A DNA stretch of 64,000 nucleotides from Acheta domesticus. Taxonomy: Eukaryota > Arthropoda > Insecta > Orthoptera > Gryllidae. This document shows positions 25,633-37,615 of this stretch, one piece after another (positions within the stretch are counted from its first letter, which is position 1; every line of letters begins with the position of its first letter). A program made the translations under genes and the position numbers. The stretch lies in the NCBI GenBank assembly GCA_031308135.1, contig JAHLJT010000631.1, positions 196,716,685 to 196,780,684 of the forward strand, written 5' to 3'. Below the pieces are notes generated by a model that was given only the letters and a program-made list of their open reading frames with translations, was not told the DNA's origin and ran no database searches.

Positions 25633-25851
25633 ATTTTTCTAACTTTGCCCCTCAAGGTCCATCTTTCCGATAGAATATATCACGGTATTTCGCGACGTTC
25701 TCAGCCGTGCCGCCAGACATCGCATGATTACGACCGCATCAATCAGTGCTTGCGATCATGCGACTTCCAGCGGCAGGACCGAGAAAGACACGAAATGCCG
25801 TTTGATATTCCATCGTGGCCATTGGGGCTTAAAGGGCAGAGTTAGAAAAAT
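25633..25851. mobile_element. Foldback MITE, 219 bp, palindromic throughout
   Basis: ATTTTTCTAACTTTGCCC at 25,633-25,650 is inverted at 25,834-25,851, and the whole interior folds on itself (GATAGAATAT against ATATTCCATC; CGGTATTTCG against CGAAATGCCG; GCCGTGCCGCCAGAC against the GCGGCAGGACC side; CGCATGAT against ATCATGCG). The axis is near 25,742. Such elements are non-autonomous DNA transposons. No clear target duplication was seen. Confidence 0.65.
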
Positions 25852-27379
25852 CGCACTACAATTCTGTTTCTATGGTCATTAACTCATTTCTCCACGTTAG
25901 TGTTGACACACGATCTGCACTCACGATCTCCACCACACACGAAAATACTCTCTTAACCTCACAAAGCGACCGTCACTGTGTCTCAACTCGTTCTGTACTT
26001 ACTTTCCATTTCCAGAACATCATACGCTTTGTTTATGTCAGCACACTTGCTGATTGGTCCATAGTACTCAGCGGCTGAAGAAGGCAGAAGAAGAGGAAGC
26101 GGCTAAGAAACATTCGACGACTGTGCGCAAAATGGATCTAATAGTTTCATACCTTCACTTTTGCGGGTCAATTTCTTTGTTTTCTTACCTAAAGGCATCG
26201 AAGCAAAATTTTAATTAGCTAGTCACTAGTTCATTTAAGTAAATGTAGGTTTTAATTAAATTTAATTTTTTTCTTTCTATTTTTTAAAATTGTTTTTCCG
26301 TCTAGTAAGTAGCATTTTTTAATCTACCACTCTTTTAATTTCACATTACGGCGGGATTCAATTATTCGACCGTTCACATTTTTTAAAATACTTCCTCCAT
26401 TAAAGATAGAGTGCATTCAATAGAACATGAATCGAATGTTATAGCGCGTGCTAATCAATGTCCATCGTTAACACAAAATTTGGAAGAACTGAAGATAGAT
26501 GTTCAAAATTAATGGAATGGAGTTGCACAGAATTTCATTAAAAATTTGCGCTACATTATGCCAAGATGTCTGGCAGTGTAAAATCGAACACATGATGTTC
26601 CAACGTATTTAATTGGTACAATATGTTTTTGGATAACGCATAAAATAGCGCTTATTTCACTGTTTAATTGTAAGTGTAATTGTAAGTTTAATGTAAAGTG
26701 TTCTTCTCAGTGATATTATCTTTTCTGCCAAGTACTATAACCCTGTAAACTGTTATCGGAGATGAAACATTTTCTCAAGTGTGATTTCAGTATTGAAACC
26801 ATGCCACATCAAAATCAAATGCTTATTTTCATACTAAAATTTAATACAAACTTGTAGCACTGTTTGCACACGCAATCTTAGATCTTAAAACAGTACAACC
26901 AAATTACAATATACCAGTAAAATACGTTCGTTTATTTTTAAAATTGTTGTAATATTTTGAATGAAATTGGTGACATTTGTAACTATTTATGTGAGAAAAC
27001 TCCATGTAATTCGTTGCACACTTTTAATTATGTTATATACAAATAATAATGTTCTTTCGCGTAAATTATGTGTTTCGTAAGAACGAAATTTTACCATGTT
27101 CTGTTTCAATGGAAATTACGTTCAGAAATTACGTTATCTTTAGTACAAGAAATGAATTGCAATAAGTCCATTCTACACCCATTGATCATCCCAATTATTG
27201 TCATTGACAAGATTGAATATACAAAATTGAAAATTAAGATTGAAACTGATTTAGATTTTAAGATTTATACTGGTATTTAGAGACAAAACAGTGTCCTTTC
27301 CGTATGTTAAATAGGAAAGCGTTAAGAACCAAACATACATTAGTACTGTAGTGTAACGCGATGTGATCGGTGTCCACAG

Positions 27380-28133
27380 CCAATCGCTGCTGCCGCCGCT
27401 GTCGGGCGAGGACCCGGGCGTGTCGGCGGCGGGGGCGTCGGCCGCACCACCGCCCACGCCCCCGGAGGACGGCTTCGCGGCGTACTCGACGGCGCTGAGC
27501 GTGACGATCGCCATCGGCTGCTCGCTGCTCATCCTCAACGTGCTCATCTTCGCCGGCGTCTACTACCAGCGCGACAAGACGCGTCTGCACCACGGGGAGG
27601 GCGGCGCGGGCGGCGGCGGCGCGGGCGGCGGCGCGGGCGGCGACGGGCGCGGCGCGGGCCACCGCGCCAAGAAGCGCTCGGAGAACGGCCAGATGCCCAA
27701 CAGCATCTGCGGGGACTTGCTGGCGGCGGACGCGGGCGCCAACGGCAAGGGTGCGGGGGGCGAGGCGCTGCACCACCACCCGCACCGCCACCACCACCCG
27801 CACCAGCTGCCGCCGCCAGAGTTCGCGGACCTGCCGCCGCCGCCGGGCGCCGGCGCGCCCGCGCCGCCGCCCCCGGGCGCTACGGGCCAGGCCGTGCCGC
27901 GCCCGCCGCCGCCGCCCAAGACGCCCAAGCCGGCCATCCCGGCGCTGGCGCAGGGCGGCGGCGCGGGCGCGGGCGTGGGCGGCGGGGGCGTGCCCGAGTC
28001 GCAGCCGCTGCTTCCGCCGCACCCCATGCCGCTGCTCAACACGGGCACGCTCACCAAGAAGCAGGGCGGCGCGGGCGGCGGGGGCGCCGCGGGCGCCGGC
28101 GGCGGGCCCAAGATGGAGGAGCTGCGGGTGTGA
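27380..28133 (+). CDS. Nlg: Neuroligin, last coding exon: stalk, transmembrane helix, cytoplasmic tail
   Basis: After acceptor GTCCACAG (ends 27,379) the first base completes a Ser codon from the upstream exon, followed by 250 codons and TGA (28,131-28,133). Order: stalk ([13 protein letters not shown], then Pro/Ala-rich); conserved juxtamembrane [16 protein letters not shown], matching vertebrate YSTELSVTIAVGASLL; one transmembrane helix at about 27,495-27,563; YYQRDKTRL stop-transfer. The tail has Gly/Ala runs, [18 protein letters not shown], a His/Pro stretch (about 27,769-27,810), [12 protein letters not shown], poly-Pro, and the C-terminus [14 protein letters not shown] sits roughly where vertebrate neuroligins have the gephyrin-binding PPDYTLA region; that equivalence is inferred. 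Vertebrate neuroligins end in TTRV (class I PDZ ligand); here position -2 is Leu, which suits a class II PDZ ligand. Base composition is extremely GC-rich, so frame errors in the Gly/Ala runs are possible, but the conserved blocks at both ends read in one frame. Confidence 0.92.
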
Positions 28134-29157
28134 CGCTTCGCGGCGCCGCCGCCGCCCCCGCCGCCGCACGCCGCCGCCGCGGCCGCCGCCGCCGCCGCCA
28201 CCACCGTCGTCACCGACGTGTGAAACTGCGGCGCCGCCGCGGCGGTGGTGGCGGCCGACGCCGCTGCCGCCACCGCCTCCCCGACTCGCCCCCACCCCAC
28301 CCCACCCCGCCCCGCCCCGCCCCACCCGGCCCGGACCCCGGCCCGCGAAGCCCCTGTCTCTCTCACTCACTCACTCTCAGACCGTTCATTGCTCAGTTTT
28401 ACCCGAACCTCCCGCCGCCGCCGTCGTCGCCGCCGCGGTCTAACGAAGGACACCGCGCGCGCCCCTGGAGCTGGACGCGGTGCTGCGGTGCGTGTCAGTG
28501 CGTGTGAAAGCGCGCGTGCCGAGTGTCTCGCCGTCTGGCGGCGGGACGGACACGGGACGGCCGCGCACGCGTGTGATCTCGCCGGCGGGACGACAAGGCC
28601 GCGCGCGGTGGGACGACAGGACGCGGACGGAGCTGTACTATACATATATAAATATATACACACACCCACATACACAGATCTATATATATACACACATATG
28701 TAATGTGCGCGAAAGTGCGAGTGCGTGGACGAGCGCGTGAGGGGAGCGCGACGCAGCGGCTGACCACGCCCCCCTTCGGTCTCAGGAAGACGGCACGCAG
28801 CGTGGGAGGCACGCACGCAAATGTTTCACCTCCACTCAGCGAAACGGCGGTGACCCTCGACGCATTCCTCTCTGTTGTGACGCGAAGCGGAATACACCGC
28901 TCATTGCGGACCTAATACCATACTTTCCATTTCTACAGCGTTTGTGTCACTGCGCTCCATGCCGTCTTCTTTGGAATATTTTCAGTACTGTCACATGTTG
29001 GATGTGTTTCACTTCAAGATGACCGCCGTAAACATGTCCAGGATTTCAAGAGACTAATAGTGGCGACTACTATAATTTATAGGTACAGTTGTTTGGAAAC
29101 AGGGGGCAAATTCTTCATGATCTGAATTTGTGTGAATTTCACGAATATAAAAATAAA
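28134..29157 (+). other. Neuroligin 3' UTR (candidate) to first AATAAA
   Basis: GC-rich sequence continues past the stop codon to about 28,900, includes runs of GCC/CCG and C-rich CCCCACCCCACC repeats, then a TA/CA microsatellite (28,637-28,702), then becomes AT-rich. The first good polyadenylation hexamer is AATAAA at 29,152-29,157; later candidates are at about 30,129 and 30,247. The extent is inferred; only transcript data would fix the cleavage site. Many long open frames on both strands here are composition artefacts. Confidence 0.45.
29152..29157 (+). promoter_or_regulatory. Candidate polyadenylation signal AATAAA
   Basis: First AATAAA downstream of the neuroligin stop codon in AT-rich context, with no other gene in between. 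This hexamer is common in AT-rich DNA, so the call is weak. Confidence 0.3.
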
Positions 29158-30839
29158 TATATTTTGCTGCCAATATAACAGTTTTTGAAGAAATTAAGTC
29201 AGATATAGATATTTGACATTGAATTTTCCAAGAAACAGTTACGTTTTATAAAGACTTTTAATAAGTGACAAGTCTAACGTGATATTAGAGAGAAGTTTAC
29301 AAATACTCACTTTAGGTACATTCAGAAACACTACACGAACTGTCGATCGCTGTGAGCTGAAATTGCAAACGGGCGTAATGAACTGAACAACATTATCATT
29401 CACTTGACTCATTCAGACAGTCAATTTCATTTTAGATCATACGTCAGTGAATATGTAATAGGCGATTTATGTCTATTATCTCAGTTGCACGAGTTTGTCA
29501 GGATTGTCCTTGTTGTTTCAACAAGGAATAATAAGTGGTAAATTTCTAGTGGTAACTTTTCATCTGCAACGTAATATACAATCATATTTTGCTTATTTTC
29601 CCTCTTGCATTTCGATCAGAAGAGTTTGCCTGCCTTATTTTCGAAGGTACTGTAGATCTGCTGTGTGTTTCAAGAAGACGACTGAGTGTGCTCTTAGGGA
29701 AAATGCCAGGAAAAGCTGTTTCGGTTTCTCGCGCCTGATGCCCAGAGACACATTTACTTGTGCGGTATATCCGTAGACACGGCGGAGTGACAGACTTTTG
29801 CTCGCACATCGTGTTTGTAAAATCACTAGAGTTAGTTTGGAGCTGTTTTTCCTCGGGACTTGCTATTGCGTCACTCCCAGTGTCTGTTTTCTCGGTAAGG
29901 AGAGACTGATGTTATGAAGGCAGTTGTCGAATGAGAAATGTGCACGTTTATCTTCTATAAAACTGAAAGATTGTGCTTGGCATATTACAGATGGAGAGCC
30001 TTATGTTTTCATGTAATTCAATATGCAATTCAAATTTTCACATCTATATTTGTACATTGTATAATTGAGCAATCTCATAATCGCAAATCAGAACACTTAA
30101 TGTAATGGAAGAGATTTCCTGCGCTACAATAAAATTGAGAAGCGCCTTCACATAGTGAACTTTCATGATTACTTTTGATTTTGTATAATTATTTTGTAAC
30201 GCTATATTTCACGTCAGATTATAACTGATTATTTTTATTAATGTGCAAATAAATGGGTTTTAAGTAATAGATTAAAATAAGTACGAATTTATTTTCAGTA
30301 TAACTCACGCGAGTGATGAAAATGTGTTTCTTAGGCCTAATTCAATTCGGTATGTGTTCATTATTTACTTTTAATCAAGATTTTTCCCGACTATCGAAAT
30401 ACAACAGTAAATTACATTATAGTTCTTGCTCATTAACATCATGGTGTAAATTCTAAATAACTCTAATTAAATTGATAAGAAATAGTGAAGCATCAATACG
30501 ATATAACAATATATTATGAATATATTTTCTTTAAATTTCATTTTAAAAAATTAAATCAATTAAATTTCAAAATAATATATTTTCTATGCAGATTTGCGGG
30601 GCACAAATTGGTAATACAGACACAACGGTGCAATTTAAGTAATTCATTTTTCTTCGTTCGTGAACAATTTCCTCACTACGAAAACTACTAATATCTTCTT
30701 TTTTCAACCGAGGAAAGAATGAGTCATAATTTATTGTTACGTTCAATTCGAATCAATGCACTGGACCATTAATTGATTACGAGGAAATAAAAACCAGATC
30801 TATTTTGACGGACATCTCTTGAAGGTCCACCCTACGCAG

Positions 30840-31250
30840 GAAATCAAGTTCCATGACATGTGATTGGCCGCAAGCGTTTCTTTGCTGGCGATGAGATACG
30901 GCTGCTCCCGTTCGCAGGTCTTTCGCACTCCCGACGACTCGATCTGCCGCCCCAATCACGCAGAGAGCCCCTTCGAAGCGCCATTCGCTAATAAGAAGTG
31001 GCGCCACGCGTCTGCCAAGCGCCATCTTTCCAGGAACAAACAGCAGAAGCGCGGCGCCCGTCCCGGGGCGCGGCCTATTTTGGGAGGCCGTGCTCCGGCG
31101 AGGGCGCCGCCGCCTCCGCCGCCGCCGTCGCTGCAGCGTCGCGCCTGCGCACAGATGACTTACGATACAAATAATAAAGAATGAATTGAATTTTAATAAA
31201 GTAGCCTCTCATTATGTCCCTGTTGTGTTCCTTCCTCGCCCACCCGCTTC
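30840..31250. other. GC-rich stretch, no recognised gene
   Basis: CpG-rich sequence with GCGCCGCCGCCTCCGCC and GCGCCTGCGCA near 31,141, the latter similar to an NRF-1-type promoter site. Open frames exist on both strands without recognised homology. It could be a CpG-island promoter of an unseen transcript. Confidence 0.35.
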
Positions 31251-31261
31251 CCCGCGCGGGC

Positions 31262-32092
31262 CGTCGCACGTTGGGGCAAGATCCCGAAAAGCTGGCCAAA
31301 ATATGAAAACGTTATACAAATTTAGTGAAGCTTTGAATACAACGGTTTGTGGGCACGTTAATTATGATTCTAATGACAAAATTGCAAAAAACGGCGGGTT
31401 CCAAATAAAAAACGTCAAAAAAGGTTTCAATTTGCTTTAAAATGTGCAAACAAGGTTTTACGGGTTCGCTGATTCCGATTCCAATGTTAACATTGCAAAC
31501 AATAAAATGGCGTATCCAATGAGACGGGTTAAAAATTGATAAATGTCTAAAACTGTTTCAATTTTCATAAAAATGTGTAAACAAGGTTAGCTGATTCCGA
31601 CGTAAACATTGCAAGAAATGAAATGGTGGATCCAAATGGCGGATTAAAAATTACAAATCTTCTCAAAAAGTTTCAAACATTAGAACTATTGGGCCGCACG
31701 AAATGCAGAACAGTATCAATGGCAACTTTTTCTTTGACGATTCAATAGCTAAATAGCAGAAAATGAAGTTTTTACAACTGTCGTTGTCGAACTCTATGGA
31801 ACTTATAACTGTTTTCCCCTTTAAAAGCAAGAAAGAAAAAACCGCAAACTTTTACACGTGTTCAAAGTTACGGCTGATTTACGATATTTGTGTCTTGTAA
31901 CAGTTGCTCGCTCAACAGCCCCGTTTCCAATGATAGCGTCACGGTAACGACTCGAACATTTTCTAACCCTGGTATTAGACAGTTTGGGAACCAGTGTACC
32001 CACGTGCTAACTTAAAACTCCCTAAACAAAAACCTTTATTTTTTCGGCTTTTGGCCAGCTTTTCGGCATCTCGCTCCAATGTGCGTCGCGAC
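31262..32092. mobile_element. Inverted-repeat element with internal ~120-bp tandem units
   Basis: GAAAAGCTGGCCAAAA at 31,286-31,301 is inverted at 32,049-32,064, with homology outward to the CGTCGC...GTTGG region (31,262-31,275 against about 32,077-32,092). Inside, units with TGTGCAAACAAGGTT, GCTGATTCCGA, AACATTGCAA and AATGGCGTATCCAATG repeat at about 31,320, 31,440 and 31,560. This is the form of a non-autonomous DNA element. No transposase and no clear target duplication were found. Confidence 0.5.
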
Positions 32093-32340
32093 GGTGGGCG
32101 GCGCTTGCGACTTCGCCGTCGCCGACGTCTCCTCGATTTCACGCGCCGGTGGCGCACCTAACGAGCATCGCGCGAACCCTCCCACCAGACGAACCTGCGC
32201 CATCGCGCCCCCCCCCACCCGCCCACCTGCCGGCGCTAGCTTCGTTAGTGCCGCCGCCCAGGCATTGGCGTGAGAAGGAGGCACGTGATGGCTTGTGCGT
32301 TGGGCGAGGACCGACATCCAAGTCGATAACGGGCCCCTTG
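32093..32340. other. GC-rich stretch next to the inverted-repeat element
   Basis: Continues outward from the right arm with CGCC/GGCG-rich sequence. Open frames on both strands lack recognised motifs. Confidence 0.35.
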
Positions 32341-32713
32341 TTTCTTCCTAGCAAACGATTTTTGCGGCAGGGAACCTTTTTTCTCGACTGTGTGGATGAG
32401 TCTTCTGTGTAAATCGAGAAGATATTTTAAGGAGGAGAGGTAATTTCAGTTCAGACACATCCCTAATATTTCTGAAATGATACGAAAATTTAAAAAATTA
32501 TAAGCTTGAAATTAAAAAGCATATTTCATAATAGAAACACTGATTTGGATGTGATACATAAATATTTGGAAATTGTTTGATATTAATTAAAAAAGTATAA
32601 AAACATTCGATTTAGGGACAAATATAGCTCTTGTTGTAGAGAAACCTTGATCTTAGATTTAACATTCTCATCCAGTAATGTACAGAAGATAGAAAATGTG
32701 ACAATATCAGGGA

Positions 32714-33046
32714 TTGAAAAAAGGCTTACAGAGGGAAATTTCTAACAAACAAACTTGGAGACGGTTGGTTCCTAATAGTGTTAGGTATTCTCTTTATTCT
32801 CAACGTTTTACTATTAAAGCATACATTCGTTTAATCTTTTTTCGCGTTATCGCAAGAAATAGAACCATTTGCTGTGCTATTCCACTCAATCCTGAAGAAA
32901 TAGCGGCCGCTTTGGCTGCAAAGAGAGCAAGAATATTCATTTTCTCTACGGGTCTTCAACCTTTTATACCATCTTTGGCCAATCACGATACAAAATTTTC
33001 AAAAAAATTTATTTTTGTATATTCTGAAACACAACGCTTTGCGTAA
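32714..33046 (+). other. Isolated open reading frame, 110 codons, unrecognised
   Basis: Longest non-GC-driven frame of this stretch. It has no signal peptide, and its middle is PLNPEEIAAALAAKRARIFI. I do not recognise a family. With AT-rich flanks and no splice context it may be chance or an old transposon fragment. Confidence 0.15.
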
Positions 33047-33444
33047 TGTCGTTTTGCGCATCCCATGTGAACAAAATACAAATAAATTCGATTATGTCTA
33101 AAAATGCAAACAAAATCTGAAAATGAAAAACAATTTATTTTTGGGTATTTTGGTTTTATCCTTATATTTTTATTTGGGTATTTTGATCAATTTCACATGT
33201 TTGTACAATCAACTGCCTTTTTATATTCAATTTATATTAATATTGTAATTTTTACTTAAATATTACATTAATGAGAGTCCATTACCCCATTCTTACAAGA
33301 AAAGTTCCTTGTAAACATGATTTCCATTTTGCGTGTTTAGCTGAGCAAATAGTGTTCATTTGCGGAATCCCTGTCAACGTTCCAAGGAATCCTATGGTTC
33401 CGTGGAAGACAGAATAAACATCCCTGCTACCTAAACTTTTTTTT

Positions 33445-33527
33445 AAAGTTACAAGGATTAATGAGATATCAACCACCAGAGAGGAGTCTCCTCTATTGTG
33501 TTGATATCTCATTATCCTTGGAACTTT
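33445..33527 (+). ncRNA. 83-nt near-perfect hairpin, pre-miRNA-like or tiny MITE
   Basis: AAAGTT/AACTTT, one mismatch, then CAAGGAT/ATCCTTG, a one-base bulge (T33459), then AATGAGATATCAAC against GTTGATATCTCATT (14 bp), an internal loop, and AGAGGA/TCCTCT closing a GTC loop (33,486-33,488). The length, bulges and stem resemble an animal pre-miRNA, but I do not recognise the mature sequence and the loop is very short. Confidence 0.35.
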
Positions 33528-33962
33528 ATCATGGATTACCACAAAATCTCTGCTGCCACCACAGAATTTAAACTTTTTTTGTCCAAGACAAATGAAGTGT
33601 GAATTCCCCTAATGGTGAGTCGCTCCAGATTAGTAGACGCTAGTCACTACGTGTGTTACTTAAACTACATCTATCATTTTACTTTTTTAAAGCCTTGCTA
33701 TAATAACGATAGTAATAATTTACTATTAAGGTATTATCACAAAAATAGCCGCTTTCCTTTGGACTTTCGGTTTGCGGAGTTTGAAGAGCGTCTATTGAGG
33801 ACTGGGCTGATCCGGCTGAAAGTGCTGATGAATCGCAAGAGTTGTGGTCAGGCTGCCCGTCGTGTCCCACCTGCTACTCGCCTTTCACTAGACTAAAACC
33901 GATCGTGGCTGAGCGCCCACCTCTACCTCTGGCTAACTCAACAAGCTGTGGTCTATATCAAT

Positions 33963-34023
33963 GGCTCACAAATAAACGCTAGGCCAAGTGAGCCTCCCAC
34001 ACGAGCAGTCCTGCTCTGGGAGG
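33963..34023. other. Cluster of two adjacent hairpins
   Basis: GGCTCAC (33,963-33,969) pairs with GTGAGCC (33,988-33,994), and CCTCCCA (33,993-33,999) pairs with TGGGAGG (34,017-34,023) with an inner GAGCAG/CTGCTC stem. The region 33,830-34,080 is GC-richer than its flanks and may be a SINE body, but I see no clear A/B boxes. Confidence 0.3.
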
Positions 34024-35629
34024 TCGCCTACGAACTGCTTGTGAGCTGCGTAAGCGGTCCCGCTGCACCACACGGTGAATTTCATGCCGAAACCAGAACC
34101 TAAACCGTGAAAACCCGTTTCAAGAAAGACAACAACATTGAAACAGTTATTTTTATCAAATATATTGGTGGAACCGTAACTGAATGAAACGGTTGAGATT
34201 TTACAAATATGTTTATGAAGCAATTTGTGCAACTTGTTACACTGGGTTCATATTCTGAATAATGGCTTCAAGGATGAACAAACAGATGTTTGAGTTTTCG
34301 GTCATTTTTACAATTCCCCTTGAAGATAAGATACACTCTTTTGCTTCTTCTGATCCCTCTGGCAGAAAATTATTTATTTTCAATTCATCAAATTTATGTC
34401 CCGGATTCTTGTAAAAGCTGAGCAATCTTAGTCTCGTACATTAGTAATACTAAATCCAAACAAAGGAATAAAACAAAAGGAAAACTTGAAATTTTGCCTT
34501 ATTTTGAATGCTTAAAATAATATTTTCTATTGTTTTTCGAAATTCTTAAGACAGATATTTACGATGCTTGTAAGTTTGTTAGTTTGTCACAAATTGCAGA
34601 GAATGGGTTCTGGTTACAGTTTTATACAACAATGAAAATGATAAATTATTTTTGTAGCATGTATTTCGTGCTCTCAATAATTATTTACATTGCCTAGAGG
34701 AAAATAGCACTCGTATGGACATTTCAAAATGCAATATGAACGACAACAGTTGTACATGTAAAATTTGAAGTGGAGGAATTGTTGCAACGCAGTTATAAAG
34801 GTAAGTTCTTTTTAAATATTTCATTCTAGGACTTCTTCTCATCTTTGCATCGCCCATCTCATCCTCGCCTTCAGTTCTCTTGTGATCAGTAGCCAACGTG
34901 AGCTGTGACACGAGATGAGCCCAACATGATTGGCTATGACGTGTAGTAGTTCCTCTTCTCCACATTTAGAACCCCTTAATGCGGAATTCGATGCTTGTTT
35001 GTTATCTTTCAACTGTCTAATAAATCATCTTATAATTAAAACGTCCCATTAAATTCAAAGAGTTAATTATTAAAATCATTGTATATTTTGAATTGCTCAA
35101 TTCGTACCTCAAAATTCTTATAATGCATACTTGACAAATGCATACTCGGTCACTCCTTACAACAGTGCATAGTTGCTCAATATTTGCTTCATTTGTCGCA
35201 ATTTTTGGTCAGCCACTCCGACGGTCGTCATTCACGCTATCGCGCTAATGCCAAAGATATACATAATTTTTTTTAATTACTACATCTCCAAATGCTTGTT
35301 TGAGTACACGGTAAAACCCCCAAATTAACTTCGTTGAGAATGCAAGTTTTAATGTGAAAATCTTTTATTAGATGAAATTGTACATCACCTTATAATACCA
35401 TTTTGATATTTATATACATCAGGCAGTATATCAATTTGCTGTAGGTAAGCCTCAAAGATTTTAAATAAATAATTACTTAGTAAATTATAACTTATTCTGA
35501 TAAAACTTTATCAAAATATTATTAATACTTAAAAATGACAAGAAAAATCTTCAAAACGTTGTACGAGTTGAGCAATTTAAAATATAAAATGATTGTAATA
35601 ATTCTGTCTTTAAATTTATTGGGAAATTT

Positions 35630-35652
35630 TAATAATAATAATAATAATAATA

Positions 35653-35700
<48 letters not shown>
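35630..35700. repeat. (AAT)n microsatellite
   Basis: TAA/AAT repeats with a GATAGT interruption near 35,657. The poly-Asn and poly-Leu open frames over it are artefacts. Confidence 0.9.
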
Positions 35701-35703
<3 letters not shown>

Positions 35704-37264
35704 GGAATTCAATGCTTGTTTCGGTTACCACCGACCGAGAAATTTTCTCACAATTCTAGAATTCATTTTTCTTGTCTTTGTCTTTTATTGTAGCATTTGG
35801 TGAAAACTTTCCAACATCGAAGATTCAAATGCCTAGAGTATTTTACGTATTTTATTTATTTTTAATTTATCGGAAATACATTTCGGAAATAACTATGAAC
35901 AACGATACGAACGAAAGTGGTACAGAAATTGTTTTGAAGCCCTAACCACATTTTTGTACCTGAGAGCTACTAGCGCTTGCTTTCAAATTGCACCATAAAG
36001 GATATCTGTAGGCGTGTGGGAAAGTAAAGATATTGTGCAAATTTAAGGGGAGAGCAACAAGATATGTAGAAGAGGCTGGCTTGCAATTACCTAGTAATAA
36101 AATGTAGTAAAATTTTTCACGTTCCTGAGCTAACATTCAGTTTTGAATATTCACACAAAAATAGTTTTATAAATATTCTGTTCTTACTTCAAATTAAGGA
36201 CAATCAAAATCCATAAAGTCCACAATACTTCGCATAAATTTCTTTTTAAAATTTTATTCACAACGTTTCAAAATGTATTTTTCTTCCTTCTTCAGGTAAT
36301 CTGAAAGATTTCATATGAATTGTAGATACAATGTAAGAAATAGTTGACGAGAACAAAACACAAGTATAAAGAAATCATCTTGTAGCTACCTATTTCGTCA
36401 CTCGGATGGCCACAAAACGAGTTACAGCTATCATTTATATTAAGTAATTAACTTTAAAACTACTATACGCTCAGGGGCGGATTCAGCCGATCGTTTTTTG
36501 GAGAGGGCCATATTTGGGGGATTTTTGTTAAGCAATAAACATTTGTTATTATCGTCCTCTATATTATTTCATTAGTATACCTTTCCATTGCGGCTCTCAC
36601 ACGCAACCAATGATTACAAATGAGGTCTCTAAAGAAAGAGAATTTTACGGAGACGTCACGAATTGCACTTTGGCTCAAAAAATACGAAGGACTTGTTTAA
36701 ATAACGCATCTAAATATTCATGTCAAATGCAACCTGTAACATTTGCCAAAGTTTTTGTCAAATAACTCCTAAATAAACGTTTTTCACGCCCCAAAGAAAC
36801 GTTTTTCACACCAAAATCTACAAGATGAGACATTCTTGAACATTCAATTAAATTTTTGGTTCGGCGCTTCGGTAACACCAATGCAACCTAAATATTTCAG
36901 CTCTTGATGCTGGTAACCATTTTTGTGACGACAAGCTTAGAAGGCTTAGATTCCTCAATCTTATATTTATTTTCTGTATACACCGTGGTTTGTGGAGTCT
37001 GACGAGATTTATTTGCATAATCATTAATTCAAGATTTGCTCTCCAGCAACAACTAGAAGTACTATTATATTTGCTTGAATGTTTCTTATGCGTGTAGTGA
37101 AACAATTAACGTTTTGCCGTGGTCTGCTAGTAATTAGTTGTACTTAATTGCGGAGGGATGTGGGTGTGCAGAGAAGAGTGAAGATTGTGTTTGTGTTTTA
37201 CCTGTACCAATATTTTCGTTATCATTCGATGAAATGTTCAAGTCAGCGGGTTCAAACACGTAGC

Positions 37265-37615
37265 TTTCTCAAAAGTAAAATGCTCAAGTTTTTCTGACTA
37301 CTACGAAAAGTTAAAAACGAACCGAGAAAGAATATTTAATAATTACTTCAAATGTATTCTTTAAGGAAATGTTGGGAATTGTTCCACGAAAAATCTTCAT
37401 GATATTGAATAAATATTTATTGAAACTTTCTTTTAAACATCAATTGCATTGTTTTAATTTTTATTTGTTATTGTGTTAGTACATTGAAAGTTACCTTTAT
37501 AGATTTTTAAACAAATAAACACGTTTCGTTAACTAGTTTTCCTGTTAGAATGGAAATAGAAGGATAGGGATGAGTGTGGGGTCTAACATGCGAGAGTTCT
37601 CGTACGGGTACGCAG
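37265..37615 (+). repeat. Direct repeat, left copy
   Basis: Shares with 38,256-38,563 the ordered blocks TCAAATG, GAATTGTTCCA, GAATAAA, AACATCAATTGCATTGTT, TAAGTACATT or TTAGTACATT, and AACATGCGAGAGTTCTCG followed by ACGGGTACGC. It lies inside the hAT-like element. Confidence 0.6.

Larger units (their letters stand above)
11253..27379 (+). other. Neuroligin intron, phase 2, 16,127 bases
   Basis: It starts GTCAGT and ends CCACAG, and the flanking exon phases agree. No conserved protein is recognisable inside. It holds two GC-rich islands (14.45-15.18 and 17.33-18.5 kb), a pyrimidine microsatellite, foldback elements (12.05 and 25.63 kb), copies of a dispersed repeat (18.73 and 20.32 kb) and otherwise AT-rich unique-looking DNA. 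The octamer GTGTAACG lies 21 bases before its end (27,351-27,358) and may hold the branch point. Confidence 0.85.

Noticed and set aside
27258..28370. Long antisense open frames (370 and 267 codons) over the last neuroligin exon
   Set aside because: They are Arg/Gly/Ala-rich shadows of an extremely GC-rich exon; stops are rare at that composition, and the plus frame carries the conserved neuroligin blocks.
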